From: Lewinellaceae bacterium
Lineage (GTDB): Bacteria; Bacteroidota; Bacteroidia; Chitinophagales; Saprospiraceae
Assembly (NCBI GenBank): GCA_020636435.1
Contig: JACJXX010000002.1
Coordinates: 4,402,001-4,466,000, forward strand
DNA length: 64,000 bases
Direction of reading: 5' to 3'
In this document: positions 28,250-36,489 of the stretch, piece after piece
Layout of the letters: each line of letters begins with the position of its first letter
How positions within the stretch are numbered: the stretch's first letter is position 1
Translations under genes and position numbers: made by a program
The notes under the pieces: model-generated
The model's database searches: none
What the model was told of the DNA's origin: nothing
What the model saw: only the letters and a program-made list of their open reading frames with translations

Positions 28250-28926
28250 TAATCTGCACTGAATTTATAGCCCAGGCCATAGATGGTTTTGATGTAATCC
28301 GCTCCACCTTCGGCCGTTATTTTTTTTCGCAGGTTTTTGATGTGCTGGTAGACGAAATCGAAGGAATCCAGCAGGTCTACATTGTCGCCCCAGAGGTGTT
28401 CGGCAATGGCCTGCTTGGTCAGCACCCGGTTCTTGTTGGTGATGAAAAACAGCAACAACTCGTACTCCTTAACGGTCAGTACCAGCAATTTGCCTCCCAC
28501 ATGCACGTCGTGCGTATCCGTATTGACGGTTATTTCCTGAAATTCGAGGACTTTGTGCCCCTGGAATTTGCGCCGCCGGAAGATGGCATTGAGGCGGGCG
28601 TTGAGTTCGGGAAGGTGAAAAGGCTTGGTCAGGTAGTCGTCGGCGCCCAGTTCCAGCCCCTCCACCTTGTCGTCCAGGGCATTTTTGGCGGAAATGATCA
28701 GCACGCCGGTCTCGGGCTGCAGGCGCTTCAGCAGCCGGAGCAGGTTCAGGCCGTTGCCGTCGGGCAGCATGATGTCGAGCAGGACGATATCGTAACCGAA
28801 AGACAATAGCTTGTCCTGCGCCTCCTCAAAGCTGAGGGCCGTTTCGCAGATCACGTCGCCCCGGGATAAGTAAGCCCGGATGTTGTCTGAAAGGGCTTTT
28901 TCGTCTTCAACGATCAGTAGCTTCAT
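28249..28926 (-). CDS. OmpR/PhoB-family response regulator
   Basis: 225 residues. The receiver domain has the phosphoacceptor Asp51 (VLLDIMLPDGNG), acidic residues at positions 7-9 and Lys101 (YLTKPF). A winged-helix DNA-binding domain (about 125-222) contains LTVKEYELLLFFITNKNRVLTKQAIAEHLWG and ends YIKTIYGLGYKF. It is the first gene of the pair with the kinase and likely a transcription regulator, possibly of the TonB receptor gene downstream. Confidence 0.94.
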   Translation of the reverse strand: MKLLIVEDEKALSDNIRAYLSRGDVICETALSFEEAQDKLLSFGYDIVLLDIMLPDGNGLNLLRLLKRLQPETGVLIISAKNALDDKVEGLELGADDYLTKPFHLPELNARLNAIFRRRKFQGHKVLEFQEITVNTDTHDVHVGGKLLVLTVKEYELLLFFITNKNRVLTKQAIAEHLWGDNVDLLDSFDFVYQHIKNLRKKITAEGGADYIKTIYGLGYKFSAD

Positions 28927-28982
28927 CAGCTACAAAGGTAGGAAAGGATTTTGAGGCAATTTTGAAGCGCGTTTTTTTCCCC

Positions 28983-29031
28983 AAAAAGAAAGGGCTTACC
29001 CAGGAGTGTCCCGGGAAAGCCCTTTCTTTTT
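28983..29031. terminator. Bidirectional intrinsic terminator
   Basis: AAAAAGAAAGGGCTT (28983-28997) and AAGCCCTTTCTTTTT (29017-29031) form a perfect 15-bp stem with a 19-base loop. U-rich ends occur on both strands. It lies between the repeat lipoprotein gene ending at 29048 and the regulator gene starting at 28926, so it chiefly ends the lipoprotein transcript. Confidence 0.85.
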
Positions 29032-29047
29032 TGGGATAGCCAGGCTC

Positions 29048-30094
29048 TTAGCCTTCGCAGGAATCCAGCAAGGCATCAAACTCTGCCTGGTCGTCAATCT
29101 CTTGCGAGGTGCCGTCTTCCAGTATTACGGTGAAGGGGAAGCCCAGGGTGGGATGCTCGTCCGAACGAGGGTTCCGTTCCCTCCAGGCTCTGCGGATGCG
29201 CAGGAGCGCCAGGCGGCTGTTGGCCCTTATTTGTTCGCCGTTGGGAAGCACAACCATCACCGGGAATGTCAGGCGGAAGCAGAGCGGGCCGGGGCCGTCA
29301 AAACCGGGGCCGTTGTCGCCGGGGCCATGTCCGGGGCCTTGGGGGCCGTCGCCCGGGCAGAAAGACTGGCATATACCCCGCAATTCTTCCAGGTCGGCTT
29401 CTTCGTTAACCGTAAAGGTGGTGTCGTCATCAAAGACAACGGTGTACGGCAGAGCCAGAGAAGGGCGCTGGTCTATTGTGCCCGGGGGGTTGGCGTCGCG
29501 CCAGGCCTGGATGGCTGCCCTCAGTTCCTCATCGCTGAACACTTCCTGGGGATCCTGGCCCGGCAGGTTTACCGTTACCGGATACTGCAGGCTGAAGCAG
29601 GGGCTGTTGAACCCGAAGCCAGGGCCGAAATGGCCAGGGCCATCGTGGCCGGGGCCGTGCCCGGGGCCATGTCCGGGGCCGTCGCCCGGCGCATTGGCGC
29701 GGCAATCCGCCAGCACGGCCAGCAGGTCTTCGCGGTTGGAGATCAGTACTTCGGTGTCATCGTCATTCATCACCACGGTGTAAGGATAGGCCAGGGTGGG
29801 GCGTTCCATGGCGGTGGGGTTTTGTTCCCGCCATGTCCGGAACAAGCCGCGCAGGCTTTCCGCGTCAGCAGCCATCTCCGTGTCTCCGTTGGGGTAAAGG
29901 ACCGTCACCGGGAACACCAGGGTGAAACAACGGGGGCCGTGCTCCATGCCGTCTACCTCCATCGTCACCATTTCTACGTTAGATACCGTCCGGGTGTCGA
30001 TCGCCGGGTTCTCGGTCAGGCTGTCGGTTTGCTCCTTGTCGCAGGCTGTCGCGAAGGCAGCGATGGCCAGGATCAGCATCCAACTCCATTTCAT
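29048..30094 (-). CDS. Lipoprotein with three repeated domains joined by Gly/Pro/His linkers
   Basis: Start at 30094 gives MKWSWMLILAIAAFATAC, a lipoprotein signal; a start at 30109 adds five residues. The mature protein has three copies of a domain of about 85 residues. Each opens CFxLxFPVTVxxPNG, continues AWRExNP...RPTLAYPYTVVxxDDT and ends in a cysteine after an ELxxLL-type helix. Copies begin near residues 56, 162 and 265. Linkers are GPGHGPGHGPGHDGPGHFGPGFG and GDGPQGPGHGPGDNGPGFDGPGP in pieces, rich in His and able in principle to bind metal. No family was recognised. It is divergent from the sigma factor gene, with about 130 bp between the starts. Confidence 0.75.
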   Translation of the reverse strand: MKWSWMLILAIAAFATACDKEQTDSLTENPAIDTRTVSNVEMVTMEVDGMEHGPRCFTLVFPVTVLYPNGDTEMAADAESLRGLFRTWREQNPTAMERPTLAYPYTVVMNDDDTEVLISNREDLLAVLADCRANAPGDGPGHGPGHGPGHDGPGHFGPGFGFNSPCFSLQYPVTVNLPGQDPQEVFSDEELRAAIQAWRDANPPGTIDQRPSLALPYTVVFDDDTTFTVNEEADLEELRGICQSFCPGDGPQGPGHGPGDNGPGFDGPGPLCFRLTFPVMVVLPNGEQIRANSRLALLRIRRAWRERNPRSDEHPTLGFPFTVILEDGTSQEIDDQAEFDALLDSCEG

Positions 30095-30198
30095 AGATTG
30101 CTTTAACATTTCTCTTTCATTTTTGAGTTTAGGAATTCAATGTTCACTAATAGGAGCACGGGGTGGGTGGTTTGTACTGAAAAAATTTAAAAAAAAAT

Positions 30199-30206
30199 TA
30201 CTTTTG
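30199..30206 (+). promoter_or_regulatory. Candidate -7 promoter element of the sigma factor gene
   Basis: TACTTTTG fits the Bacteroidota -7 consensus TAnnTTTG and lies 21 bp before the ATG at 30228. The nearest TTTG (30171-30174) is 24 bp upstream, longer than the usual 19-21, so the -33 box is uncertain. Confidence 0.35.
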
Positions 30207-30227
30207 CCCGGGCACAACCCAGCAACC

Positions 30228-30803
30228 ATGTCAGAAGCACTACTTTGGTCACAACTACGGCAGGGGCGAAAAGCCGCACTGGAAGCGCTCTACCGGGCGC
30301 ACGCGCCGGTATTGCTACAGTACGGCAGCAAGTTCTCCGCTGACCAACAGCTGGTGGAGGACTGCCTGCAGGACCTGTTCGTCGGCCTCTGGCAACGGCG
30401 GGAGCAACTGGGCGAGGTGTCTTCTGTGCAAAGCTACCTGCTGGTGGCCATGCGGCGGCGGGTGGTCCGCCAACTGGGCCGCCAACAAAAACGCGAAACT
30501 ACCGAAGAACCGGAGGAGCACCAGTTCGATTGCGAAATAGCTATCGACGAGCAGATCGCCGCCCGGGAATTGTCGGACGAGCAACACCTTAAACTGAAAG
30601 CTGCCCTCGAACAACTCAGCTCCCGCCAAAAGGAAGCCGTCTACCTGAAGTACCAGTTGGGCATGGACTATGAAGACATCTGCAAGGCGATGGACATCAG
30701 CTACCAGTCGGCGCGCAACCTGGCTCATTCGGCGCTGAGCCGGCTGAAAGAGTTGCTGGTTTTATTGTTGTATGGTTGGATTGTTGGATGGCTGTATCGT
30801 TGA
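30228..30803 (+). CDS. ECF-type RNA polymerase sigma factor
   Basis: 191 residues with start ATG at 30228 (MSEALLWSQLRQGRKAALEALY). The open frame continues further upstream but those codons overlap the divergent lipoprotein gene. Region 2 is at about 10-80 (LYRAHAPVLLQYG...VEDCLQDLFVGLWQRREQL...VQSYLLVAMRRRVVRQL). Region 4 is at about 125-175 (LSSRQKEAVYLKYQLGMDYEDICKAMDISYQSARNLAHSALSRLKELL). The gene is followed by a FecR-type anti-sigma factor and a TonB receptor, the standard cell-surface signalling set, so it probably activates those genes. Confidence 0.93.
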   Translation: MSEALLWSQLRQGRKAALEALYRAHAPVLLQYGSKFSADQQLVEDCLQDLFVGLWQRREQLGEVSSVQSYLLVAMRRRVVRQLGRQQKRETTEEPEEHQFDCEIAIDEQIAARELSDEQHLKLKAALEQLSSRQKEAVYLKYQLGMDYEDICKAMDISYQSARNLAHSALSRLKELLVLLLYGWIVGWLYR

Positions 30804-31035
30804 GGGCACTCTGGAAAGTTTGGAACGCTGGTGTTGAAAAATGAAAAATTTTATTTGGATTCCACCCCCTAGCCCCCGCCAGCGGGGGAAACCGTACCGT
30901 CAAATCGGAGGAAATGTCCCCCGCTGGCGGGGGATTTAGGGGGTGGACGAAATGTTCTTCGGCAACAATGGTTTTCAGAGTGCCCTCATTGTTGGATGGT
31001 TAGATGGTTGGATGGCTATATGGTTAGATGGCCAT
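30801..31035. repeat. Nested inverted repeats and octamer repeats after the sigma factor gene
   Basis: TGAGGGCACTCTG (30801-30813, including the stop codon) pairs with CAGAGTGCCCTCA (30976-30988). Inside lies a second pair: CCACCCCCTAGCCCCCGCCA at about 30863-30882 and TGGCGGGGGATTTAGGGGGT at about 30924-30943, with an adjoining CCCCCGC/GCGGGGG match. After 30988 come period-8 words (GTTGGATG, GTTAGATG, GTTGGATG, GCTATATG, GTTAGATG). The remainder of the 370-bp gap up to 31173 shows no gene. Confidence 0.7.
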
Positions 31036-31173
31036 ATTGTTTGGGAGAATTCGCCAACTCTTAGTTTTCAGTATCCTGATGTCACAGTTATTGCATTTTT
31101 TTGAGTTTTATTCAGTACAAAAACCAAAAGGCCGCCTCTTCTATATAGAATAATGGATTGAGCCACAAAGAAA

Positions 31174-32160
31174 ATGAACGACAAATACCTGAAATATGAT
31201 GCTTTGGAACTAGCCCAGGATGATGCCTTCATCCGGTGGGTGAAGGAAGGCGGCGGCCCCCGGCGCCAGGAATGGGAAGCGTGGCGGGCCCGGCATCCGG
31301 AGAAGGAGCAGGAGATAGAAGAAGCGCGGCTGCTCGTTCAGTCTATTGTCATCAAAGAAGCGCCGGCAAACCAGCAGCGCATAGGCCAGATTTGGAATAA
31401 GATCGATGCGGCCACCGAAGGAACCGCAACGCGGGCTACTGCTCCGCGGCTGAAAGCCTACCGCTGGATTGGCTATGCCGCTGCTGCCGTCCTCGCCCTG
31501 CTGGCGGCCTTCTTCTTCCTCCGGCCGGAAGGCGCGGTTATCGTAGAAACCGGCTACGGGCAGGTTGCCCGGCACGTGCTGCCGGATGGATCAGCCATAC
31601 AGCTCAACGCCGGCACCCGCATCAGTTACCATGAAGATACGTGGGGCGAAGCGCGCCGGCTCGAGCTGGAAGGCGAAGCTTTCTTCGAAGTAGAAAAAGG
31701 TTCGCCTTTCATCGTCAAAACGGCCAAAGGAACGGTAGAAGTGTTGGGCACCAGCTTCAACATCAATACCTTTGAAGGGCATTTCGACGTTCATTGTTAT
31801 ACCGGGCGGGTACAGGTGAGCGCCAATAGCAACCAGGAAATCCTTACCTCGGGCCAGTCGGCTCAATGGGCGGAAAATAGCTGGCAAAGAGGCAGCTTCG
31901 ATGCTCAGGGCAGCCCGGATTGGCAACAGGGCCGGTTCGAGTACCACAGCGCACCCCTCCGGGAAGTCTTCGCCGAGATGGAACGCCAGTTTGGCGTCCG
32001 CATCGACGCTCCCGACAGCATCCTGTCCCGCATGTACACCGGCGCTTACGAACGCAATTCGCTCGACAGCGCCCTGTACCGGGTATGCTGGCCGATGAAG
32101 CTGGAAGCCGGGCGGGATGGGAAAATAGTGGTTATCCGAACGGAGGAAAGCAGGGAGTGA
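31174..32160 (+). CDS. FecR-family anti-sigma factor
   Basis: 328 residues. The N-terminal cytoplasmic part (about 1-85) would bind the sigma factor. One membrane helix follows (about 97-114: WIGYAAAAVLALLAAFFFL). The periplasmic FecR domain is at about 120-225 (GYGQVARHVLPDGSAIQLNAGTRISY...LELEGEAFFEVEKGSPFIVKTAKGTVEVLGTSFNI). The C-terminal DUF4974-like domain is at about 250-322 (FEYHSAPLREVFAEMERQFGVRID). Its place between sigma factor and TonB receptor with an STN domain supports a signal relay from the outer membrane. Confidence 0.93.
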   Translation: MNDKYLKYDALELAQDDAFIRWVKEGGGPRRQEWEAWRARHPEKEQEIEEARLLVQSIVIKEAPANQQRIGQIWNKIDAATEGTATRATAPRLKAYRWIGYAAAAVLALLAAFFFLRPEGAVIVETGYGQVARHVLPDGSAIQLNAGTRISYHEDTWGEARRLELEGEAFFEVEKGSPFIVKTAKGTVEVLGTSFNINTFEGHFDVHCYTGRVQVSANSNQEILTSGQSAQWAENSWQRGSFDAQGSPDWQQGRFEYHSAPLREVFAEMERQFGVRIDAPDSILSRMYTGAYERNSLDSALYRVCWPMKLEAGRDGKIVVIRTEESRE

Positions 32161-32248
32161 AATGTATTTGCTTTTTTGATAAACAGGAGGCGACACCTTT
32201 TTCCAAGAGGGAGTTTTTGGGGAAGGCGTCACCTCAGATAAAGTGTTG

Positions 32249-34930
32249 ATGAGGAGAACGGTATTGCTGATCGCGTTGGGCTGGGGTTGGATGCTCGCCG
32301 GCCTGGCTCAGGATGGAGAGATAATCGTCAAGGAGCAGTTCAGAAACAGTTCCCTGGCTACAGCTATGGAACAACTCGAAGAGCGTTACCACATTCAAAT
32401 ATCCTACGACAATGACTACCTTTCTCAGGTCACCGTCAATCAAACCATAAACGGGCTTCCGCTGGAGGAGGCCCTTCAGCAATTGCTGGCGCCCGCCGGG
32501 CTGGCTTTTCAAGTACTCCCGGGGGGAGAGGTATTGATCCGCCCCAGGGGGGAAAACGAAGGTAGAAACCGGCAATTCGTTCTGAAGGGGCAGGTGGCCG
32601 ATGCGCTGAGCGGAGAGCCCCTCCCCTACGCGGCGGTCCTGCTCGAATCGCCGTTCACTGGCGCCGAAACGGATGAATACGGCCGTTTTGAACTGCCGCT
32701 ACCAGAACCTGGGGAATCGCTTACCCTGCGGGTGCAATATGTCGGTTACCACCCTTACTCCACGCTCCTCACTTCCGAACAAAGCCGACAATACCAAAAG
32801 CTGCAGCTGGCGCCCCATATTCAGGAAATCGAACCGGTGACCGTTTCCGAACGCCCTCCTGTTCTTTCCACCCGAAAAGATGCCCAAAGCCTGACACTGG
32901 ACGCCGGCCAGCTCGCCCGCCTGCCCGCTTTCCTGGGCGGCAACGACCTTTTCCGGCAGATGCAATTGCTGCCCGGCATCAGCGCCCACGATGACCTGTC
33001 GGCCGACCTGAACATCCGCGGCGGCGACGGCGATGAGAACATGATCCTGCTGGACGGCATCACGCTGTACAGCATCAGCCACTTCTTCGGCGTTTTCAGC
33101 TCCATCAACCCCGAGATGATCGACGAGGTGAAATTGTACAAAAATGCTTTCCCCGCCGAATATGGCGGGCGAACGTCGGGGGTCGTCGAAATGGCTTCCA
33201 GGCAGCCGGCGGGCGTTGGCCTGCAAGGCTCCGCCGAACTCAACCTGCTGCTGGCCAATGCCTACCTGGCAGTGCCTTTGGGCAAAAAAATGGGGCTGGC
33301 GCTCAGCGGCAGGATCACCGGCCAGGATGTGGCCGACACCCGGTTGTATGGGCTCATCCGAAATGAAGAACCGCTATCCGCCCGCTCCCTGAGCAACGGG
33401 ACGGGTACGGGCAACCAGGTTTCCAGCATCCTCACCGCCGAACCGGATTTCAATTTTTACGATACCTATGCCCGCTGGCAGTGGCGGCCTTCTCCGGGCA
33501 GCCAGTGGGCGGCCAGCTTCTTCCACAGCAAAGACGTTTTCCATTATCAATACGAGCAGGCTTACAGCCGGCGGTTCCGCAACAACATCATCACCACCCT
33601 GGAGTCTTACAACGAACAGGCCAACTGGGCCAACACGGGCTTCAGCCTGCAGGGGTCTCAGCAATGGTCGCCAGGGTTTCAGTCTGCCCTGCGCCTGAGT
33701 TATTCTTCCTTCCAAACCGATGGAAGCACCGCCACCTCTATCACCCGCCCCGTGCAAAACGACTCCCTGGTGCTGCTGGCCAACGGCCAGTCCAATCACG
33801 TGCAGGGCATGGAATTCAACTGGAAAAACGAGTGGGTGCTCTCCGAAAAAGAATCGCTGAGCGGCGGTTACAATTTTCTGCGCAATGAGGTGGAGGTTAA
33901 TCTTGAAGTCGAAAAGGCCACCCTCCTGGACAGCAGGCAAGCCGCCGGGCAACACGCCCTGTTCCTGGAGCACCAAAAAAAGTGGGACAACCGCTGGTCC
34001 AGCACGCTGGGGCTGCGCGCTACCTACTATCAACCCGATAAAACCGTATACCTCTCCCCCCGCCTCCAGCTGAATTATCAGCTCAATGAGGATTGGCGTT
34101 TCAAAGGCGCCCTGAGCCGGTACAACCAGTTCCTGCGGGAGATGGACTACGAGGACCGCTTTGGCCGTTCCTTCGAATTCTGGGTCCTGGCAGATGACAC
34201 CGAATTCCCCATCGCCCACGCCAACCAGGCCATGCTGGGCTTCAACTGGCGAAAGGAAGGGTTTGAGCTGGATGTGGAATGCTACGCCAAACAAACGGAA
34301 GGCCAGGTGGCTTATGCGCTGCTGGCGCCCGGCTTCGCCACGGGAGGCATCACGCCTTCCCGTGAATTTGACTACCGGCTGTTCAGAGGCCAGGGGCAAT
34401 CACGAGGCATCGACATTCTACTGAAAAAAGACTGGGGGCCCTATTCCGGCTGGCTCGCTTATACGCTCAGCAAAACGACGCAGCGCTACCGCGAGATCAA
34501 CCGCAACGAACCCTTTCCCTCCCAGGACGACCGCCGCCACCAGCTCAAATGGGCCAATATGGTCAAGCTGGGCCGCTGGGAGTTTTCGGCAACCTACATC
34601 TTCGCCAGCGGCCGCCCCTTTACCGACCTGGCCCGTTTCCAGCGGCAGGACCGCCGGGAGGCCGCGATCGAGGATTTCATCACCTACCTGCCCGATTATC
34701 ACCGCGCCGACGTGGAGGCAGGGTACAACTTTCACCTCTCCGGCCTGCGGGCGCGGGCGGGGGTCTCCGTGTTCAATTTGTTCGACCACGACAACATCAA
34801 GTACCGGCAGTACATCTATTCGCTTTCTGCGGGAGAAACGGGGCCGATGATCCCTCAGAATATCGTGCTGGGCAATGAGGTGAAATTGCTGGGCAGAACG
34901 CTGAACTTAAGTTTCGGAATAAGGTTTTAG
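32249..34930 (+). CDS. TonB-dependent receptor with N-terminal STN signalling domain
   Basis: 893 residues from the ATG at 32249 (MRRTVLLIALGWGWMLAGLAQ, signal peptide); the GTG at 32243 only adds two codons. The STN domain (about 28-95: LATAMEQLEERYHIQISYD...INGLPLEEALQQLLAPAGLAFQVL) contacts FecR-type proteins. A carboxypeptidase-regulatory domain is at about 108-190 and the plug at about 205-320 (FLGGNDLFRQMQLLPGISAHDDLSADLNIRGGDGDENMILLDGI). The barrel ends LSFGIRF. No SusD gene follows, so this is a FecA-like solute receptor rather than a Sus pair. The stop overlaps the convergent gene by 4 bp. Confidence 0.92.
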   Translation: MRRTVLLIALGWGWMLAGLAQDGEIIVKEQFRNSSLATAMEQLEERYHIQISYDNDYLSQVTVNQTINGLPLEEALQQLLAPAGLAFQVLPGGEVLIRPRGENEGRNRQFVLKGQVADALSGEPLPYAAVLLESPFTGAETDEYGRFELPLPEPGESLTLRVQYVGYHPYSTLLTSEQSRQYQKLQLAPHIQEIEPVTVSERPPVLSTRKDAQSLTLDAGQLARLPAFLGGNDLFRQMQLLPGISAHDDLSADLNIRGGDGDENMILLDGITLYSISHFFGVFSSINPEMIDEVKLYKNAFPAEYGGRTSGVVEMASRQPAGVGLQGSAELNLLLANAYLAVPLGKKMGLALSGRITGQDVADTRLYGLIRNEEPLSARSLSNGTGTGNQVSSILTAEPDFNFYDTYARWQWRPSPGSQWAASFFHSKDVFHYQYEQAYSRRFRNNIITTLESYNEQANWANTGFSLQGSQQWSPGFQSALRLSYSSFQTDGSTATSITRPVQNDSLVLLANGQSNHVQGMEFNWKNEWVLSEKESLSGGYNFLRNEVEVNLEVEKATLLDSRQAAGQHALFLEHQKKWDNRWSSTLGLRATYYQPDKTVYLSPRLQLNYQLNEDWRFKGALSRYNQFLREMDYEDRFGRSFEFWVLADDTEFPIAHANQAMLGFNWRKEGFELDVECYAKQTEGQVAYALLAPGFATGGITPSREFDYRLFRGQGQSRGIDILLKKDWGPYSGWLAYTLSKTTQRYREINRNEPFPSQDDRRHQLKWANMVKLGRWEFSATYIFASGRPFTDLARFQRQDRREAAIEDFITYLPDYHRADVEAGYNFHLSGLRARAGVSVFNLFDHDNIKYRQYIYSLSAGETGPMIPQNIVLGNEVKLLGRTLNLSFGIRF

Positions 34931-36123
34931 ATCAACTTCCGCGTCTCCGCGATCCGGTTCATGATCGCCGGCTTGAGCTGTTCCATGGCCGTCATCAACA
35001 ACGCTTCATCGGAAGGGAACGGCAGGGGCCGGTTGCCCAGGTAGCGGCAGGCCTCTTCGCTGAGGGCCCGCTTGTCGCCCCGGAAAGTAGAGGCGTAGTT
35101 CTCAAAAACAGCATCGGCGGCCAGGGGCTTGGAATCGATGAGGTTTCCGGTGCGGGCGTCGTAAAACTCCAGCCGGCCATCGATGGAGGCCACTTTCGTC
35201 TGGTAGGTCTCGAAAACGCGGGCGCGGATCAGCTTCTTTTTCGGCACTTTCACATCATTGCCCAGAGAGTCTTTCAAGACATTGCCGCGGCTGTCCAGCA
35301 CGTATTCGAAGCCGTCTTCGATCTCTTTGACTTCCTCGAATTCGCGTTCTTTGACCAAATTAGGCCCGGCATCCAGGCGGGTCACCTTCATGACCACCTC
35401 GTAGTCGAAATCGACTCCTCTGGCCTGTTCGGTATAGTACGCCTGCCAGAAGCTGCTGAGGTCCCGGACGCTGATGCGGCGGACTTCCTGTTCGAGGGCG
35501 GCGGGCAGGATGGAGCGGGAGCGGTTCTCCAGCTTGACCAGCACGTGGGTTGTCCCCAGTTGGTGAGCGGTATTCTTGAGGGCGGCTTTGTCCTTGTAAT
35601 CGCGGAAATACTGGTCGATCTTATCCAGTTCATCGTAAGCGCGGCGGGCGGCCAGTTTGTCGCCTTGACGGGCGTCTTCCAGCCACTCCTGAGCGCTGGC
35701 ATAGTGGTAATCGGCGGCTTTCTGGCGGCTCTCGTATTCCAGCTCATCCACTTTGACGAAGCGGAAATCCGCCCGGATGCCTTCTTTGGAGATCAGGGGC
35801 AGCAGAGGCGCGACGCGCTCCTGCCGGTTGCGGATTCGGCGGTAGGCGTCGTTGATCTTAGGCCAGTTTTCGGGCAGCCCCTCGCGCTTCAGCCGCTCGG
35901 CCAGCCGCATATCGCGTACGGTCGCTTTTTGGAAGGCCTCTTCCAGGGCGAGGACATACTTCTCCTTCTTGTTTTTTTTGCCGGACAAGCGCTTGACGGC
36001 GAGGTAGACCGCATCGTCGTAATTCCCGGACTCGACCAGTTTCTGGGGAGAGGTGCAGGAAGACAAAACGAAGAGCAGTAAAAAGGTTACGGGGGCCAGT
36101 AGGTTGTTTTTGCAGGTAATCAT
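34927..36123 (-). CDS. Hypothetical lipoprotein
   Basis: 398 residues from the ATG at 36121-36123 (MITCKNNLLAPVTFLLLFVLSSC, lipobox LSS-C). The longer frame to 36243 is not supported by a signal. The mature part begins with a TPR-like helix pair (PQKLVESGNYDDAVYLAVKRLSGKK) and continues as a mostly helical, charged protein with a C-terminal beta-rich part (KVASIDGRLEFYDARTGNLIDSKPL). No recognised family. The 3' ends of this gene and the TonB receptor overlap by 4 bp. Confidence 0.75.
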   Translation of the reverse strand: MITCKNNLLAPVTFLLLFVLSSCTSPQKLVESGNYDDAVYLAVKRLSGKKNKKEKYVLALEEAFQKATVRDMRLAERLKREGLPENWPKINDAYRRIRNRQERVAPLLPLISKEGIRADFRFVKVDELEYESRQKAADYHYASAQEWLEDARQGDKLAARRAYDELDKIDQYFRDYKDKAALKNTAHQLGTTHVLVKLENRSRSILPAALEQEVRRISVRDLSSFWQAYYTEQARGVDFDYEVVMKVTRLDAGPNLVKEREFEEVKEIEDGFEYVLDSRGNVLKDSLGNDVKVPKKKLIRARVFETYQTKVASIDGRLEFYDARTGNLIDSKPLAADAVFENYASTFRGDKRALSEEACRYLGNRPLPFPSDEALLMTAMEQLKPAIMNRIAETRKLI

Positions 36124-36489
36124 GGTTTTCGTTTTTACGGGTTTTATGTTGCTGTATTGGAAATGATCTCCCGGAGATGGCCAGGAGTGATCTTTTCCAA
36201 TGGGGTTCGGAACTGCTTCGCCGGCTTTAGGCGTAGGCATCATTGCGAACGCTTCGAATCATGCCACTAAATTAGGGGCATCCGCTTTGCGGCGAAACTA
36301 AGGAGAAGTTAAAGGGGGAAGGCGGGTAGTTAAAAAGTTGAAAGGAGCGTTAAGGGAGTGTTAGGGGAAGTCGGAAATCGGAAATCGGAAGTCGGAAGCG
36401 ACCGCAGGGAGCCCCGTACCGACGAAGGAGGTCGGGGTCGGACGGCGGACGGCGGACGGCGGATGTGTTCAGGAATACAGAGCCTTCTG
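36124..36489. repeat. Gene-poor stretch with heptamer repeats
   Basis: No gene is seen. Positions about 36370-36400 repeat CGGAAAT/CGGAAGT (period 7). Positions about 36434-36460 repeat CGGACGG three times (period 7). The rest is the upstream region of the lipoprotein gene and the end of the caspase-like gene. Confidence 0.6.

Noticed and set aside
32249..34930. SusC of a SusCD polysaccharide locus
   Set aside because: No SusD-type gene follows and the N-terminal STN domain with upstream sigma/FecR fits a FecA-type signalling receptor.
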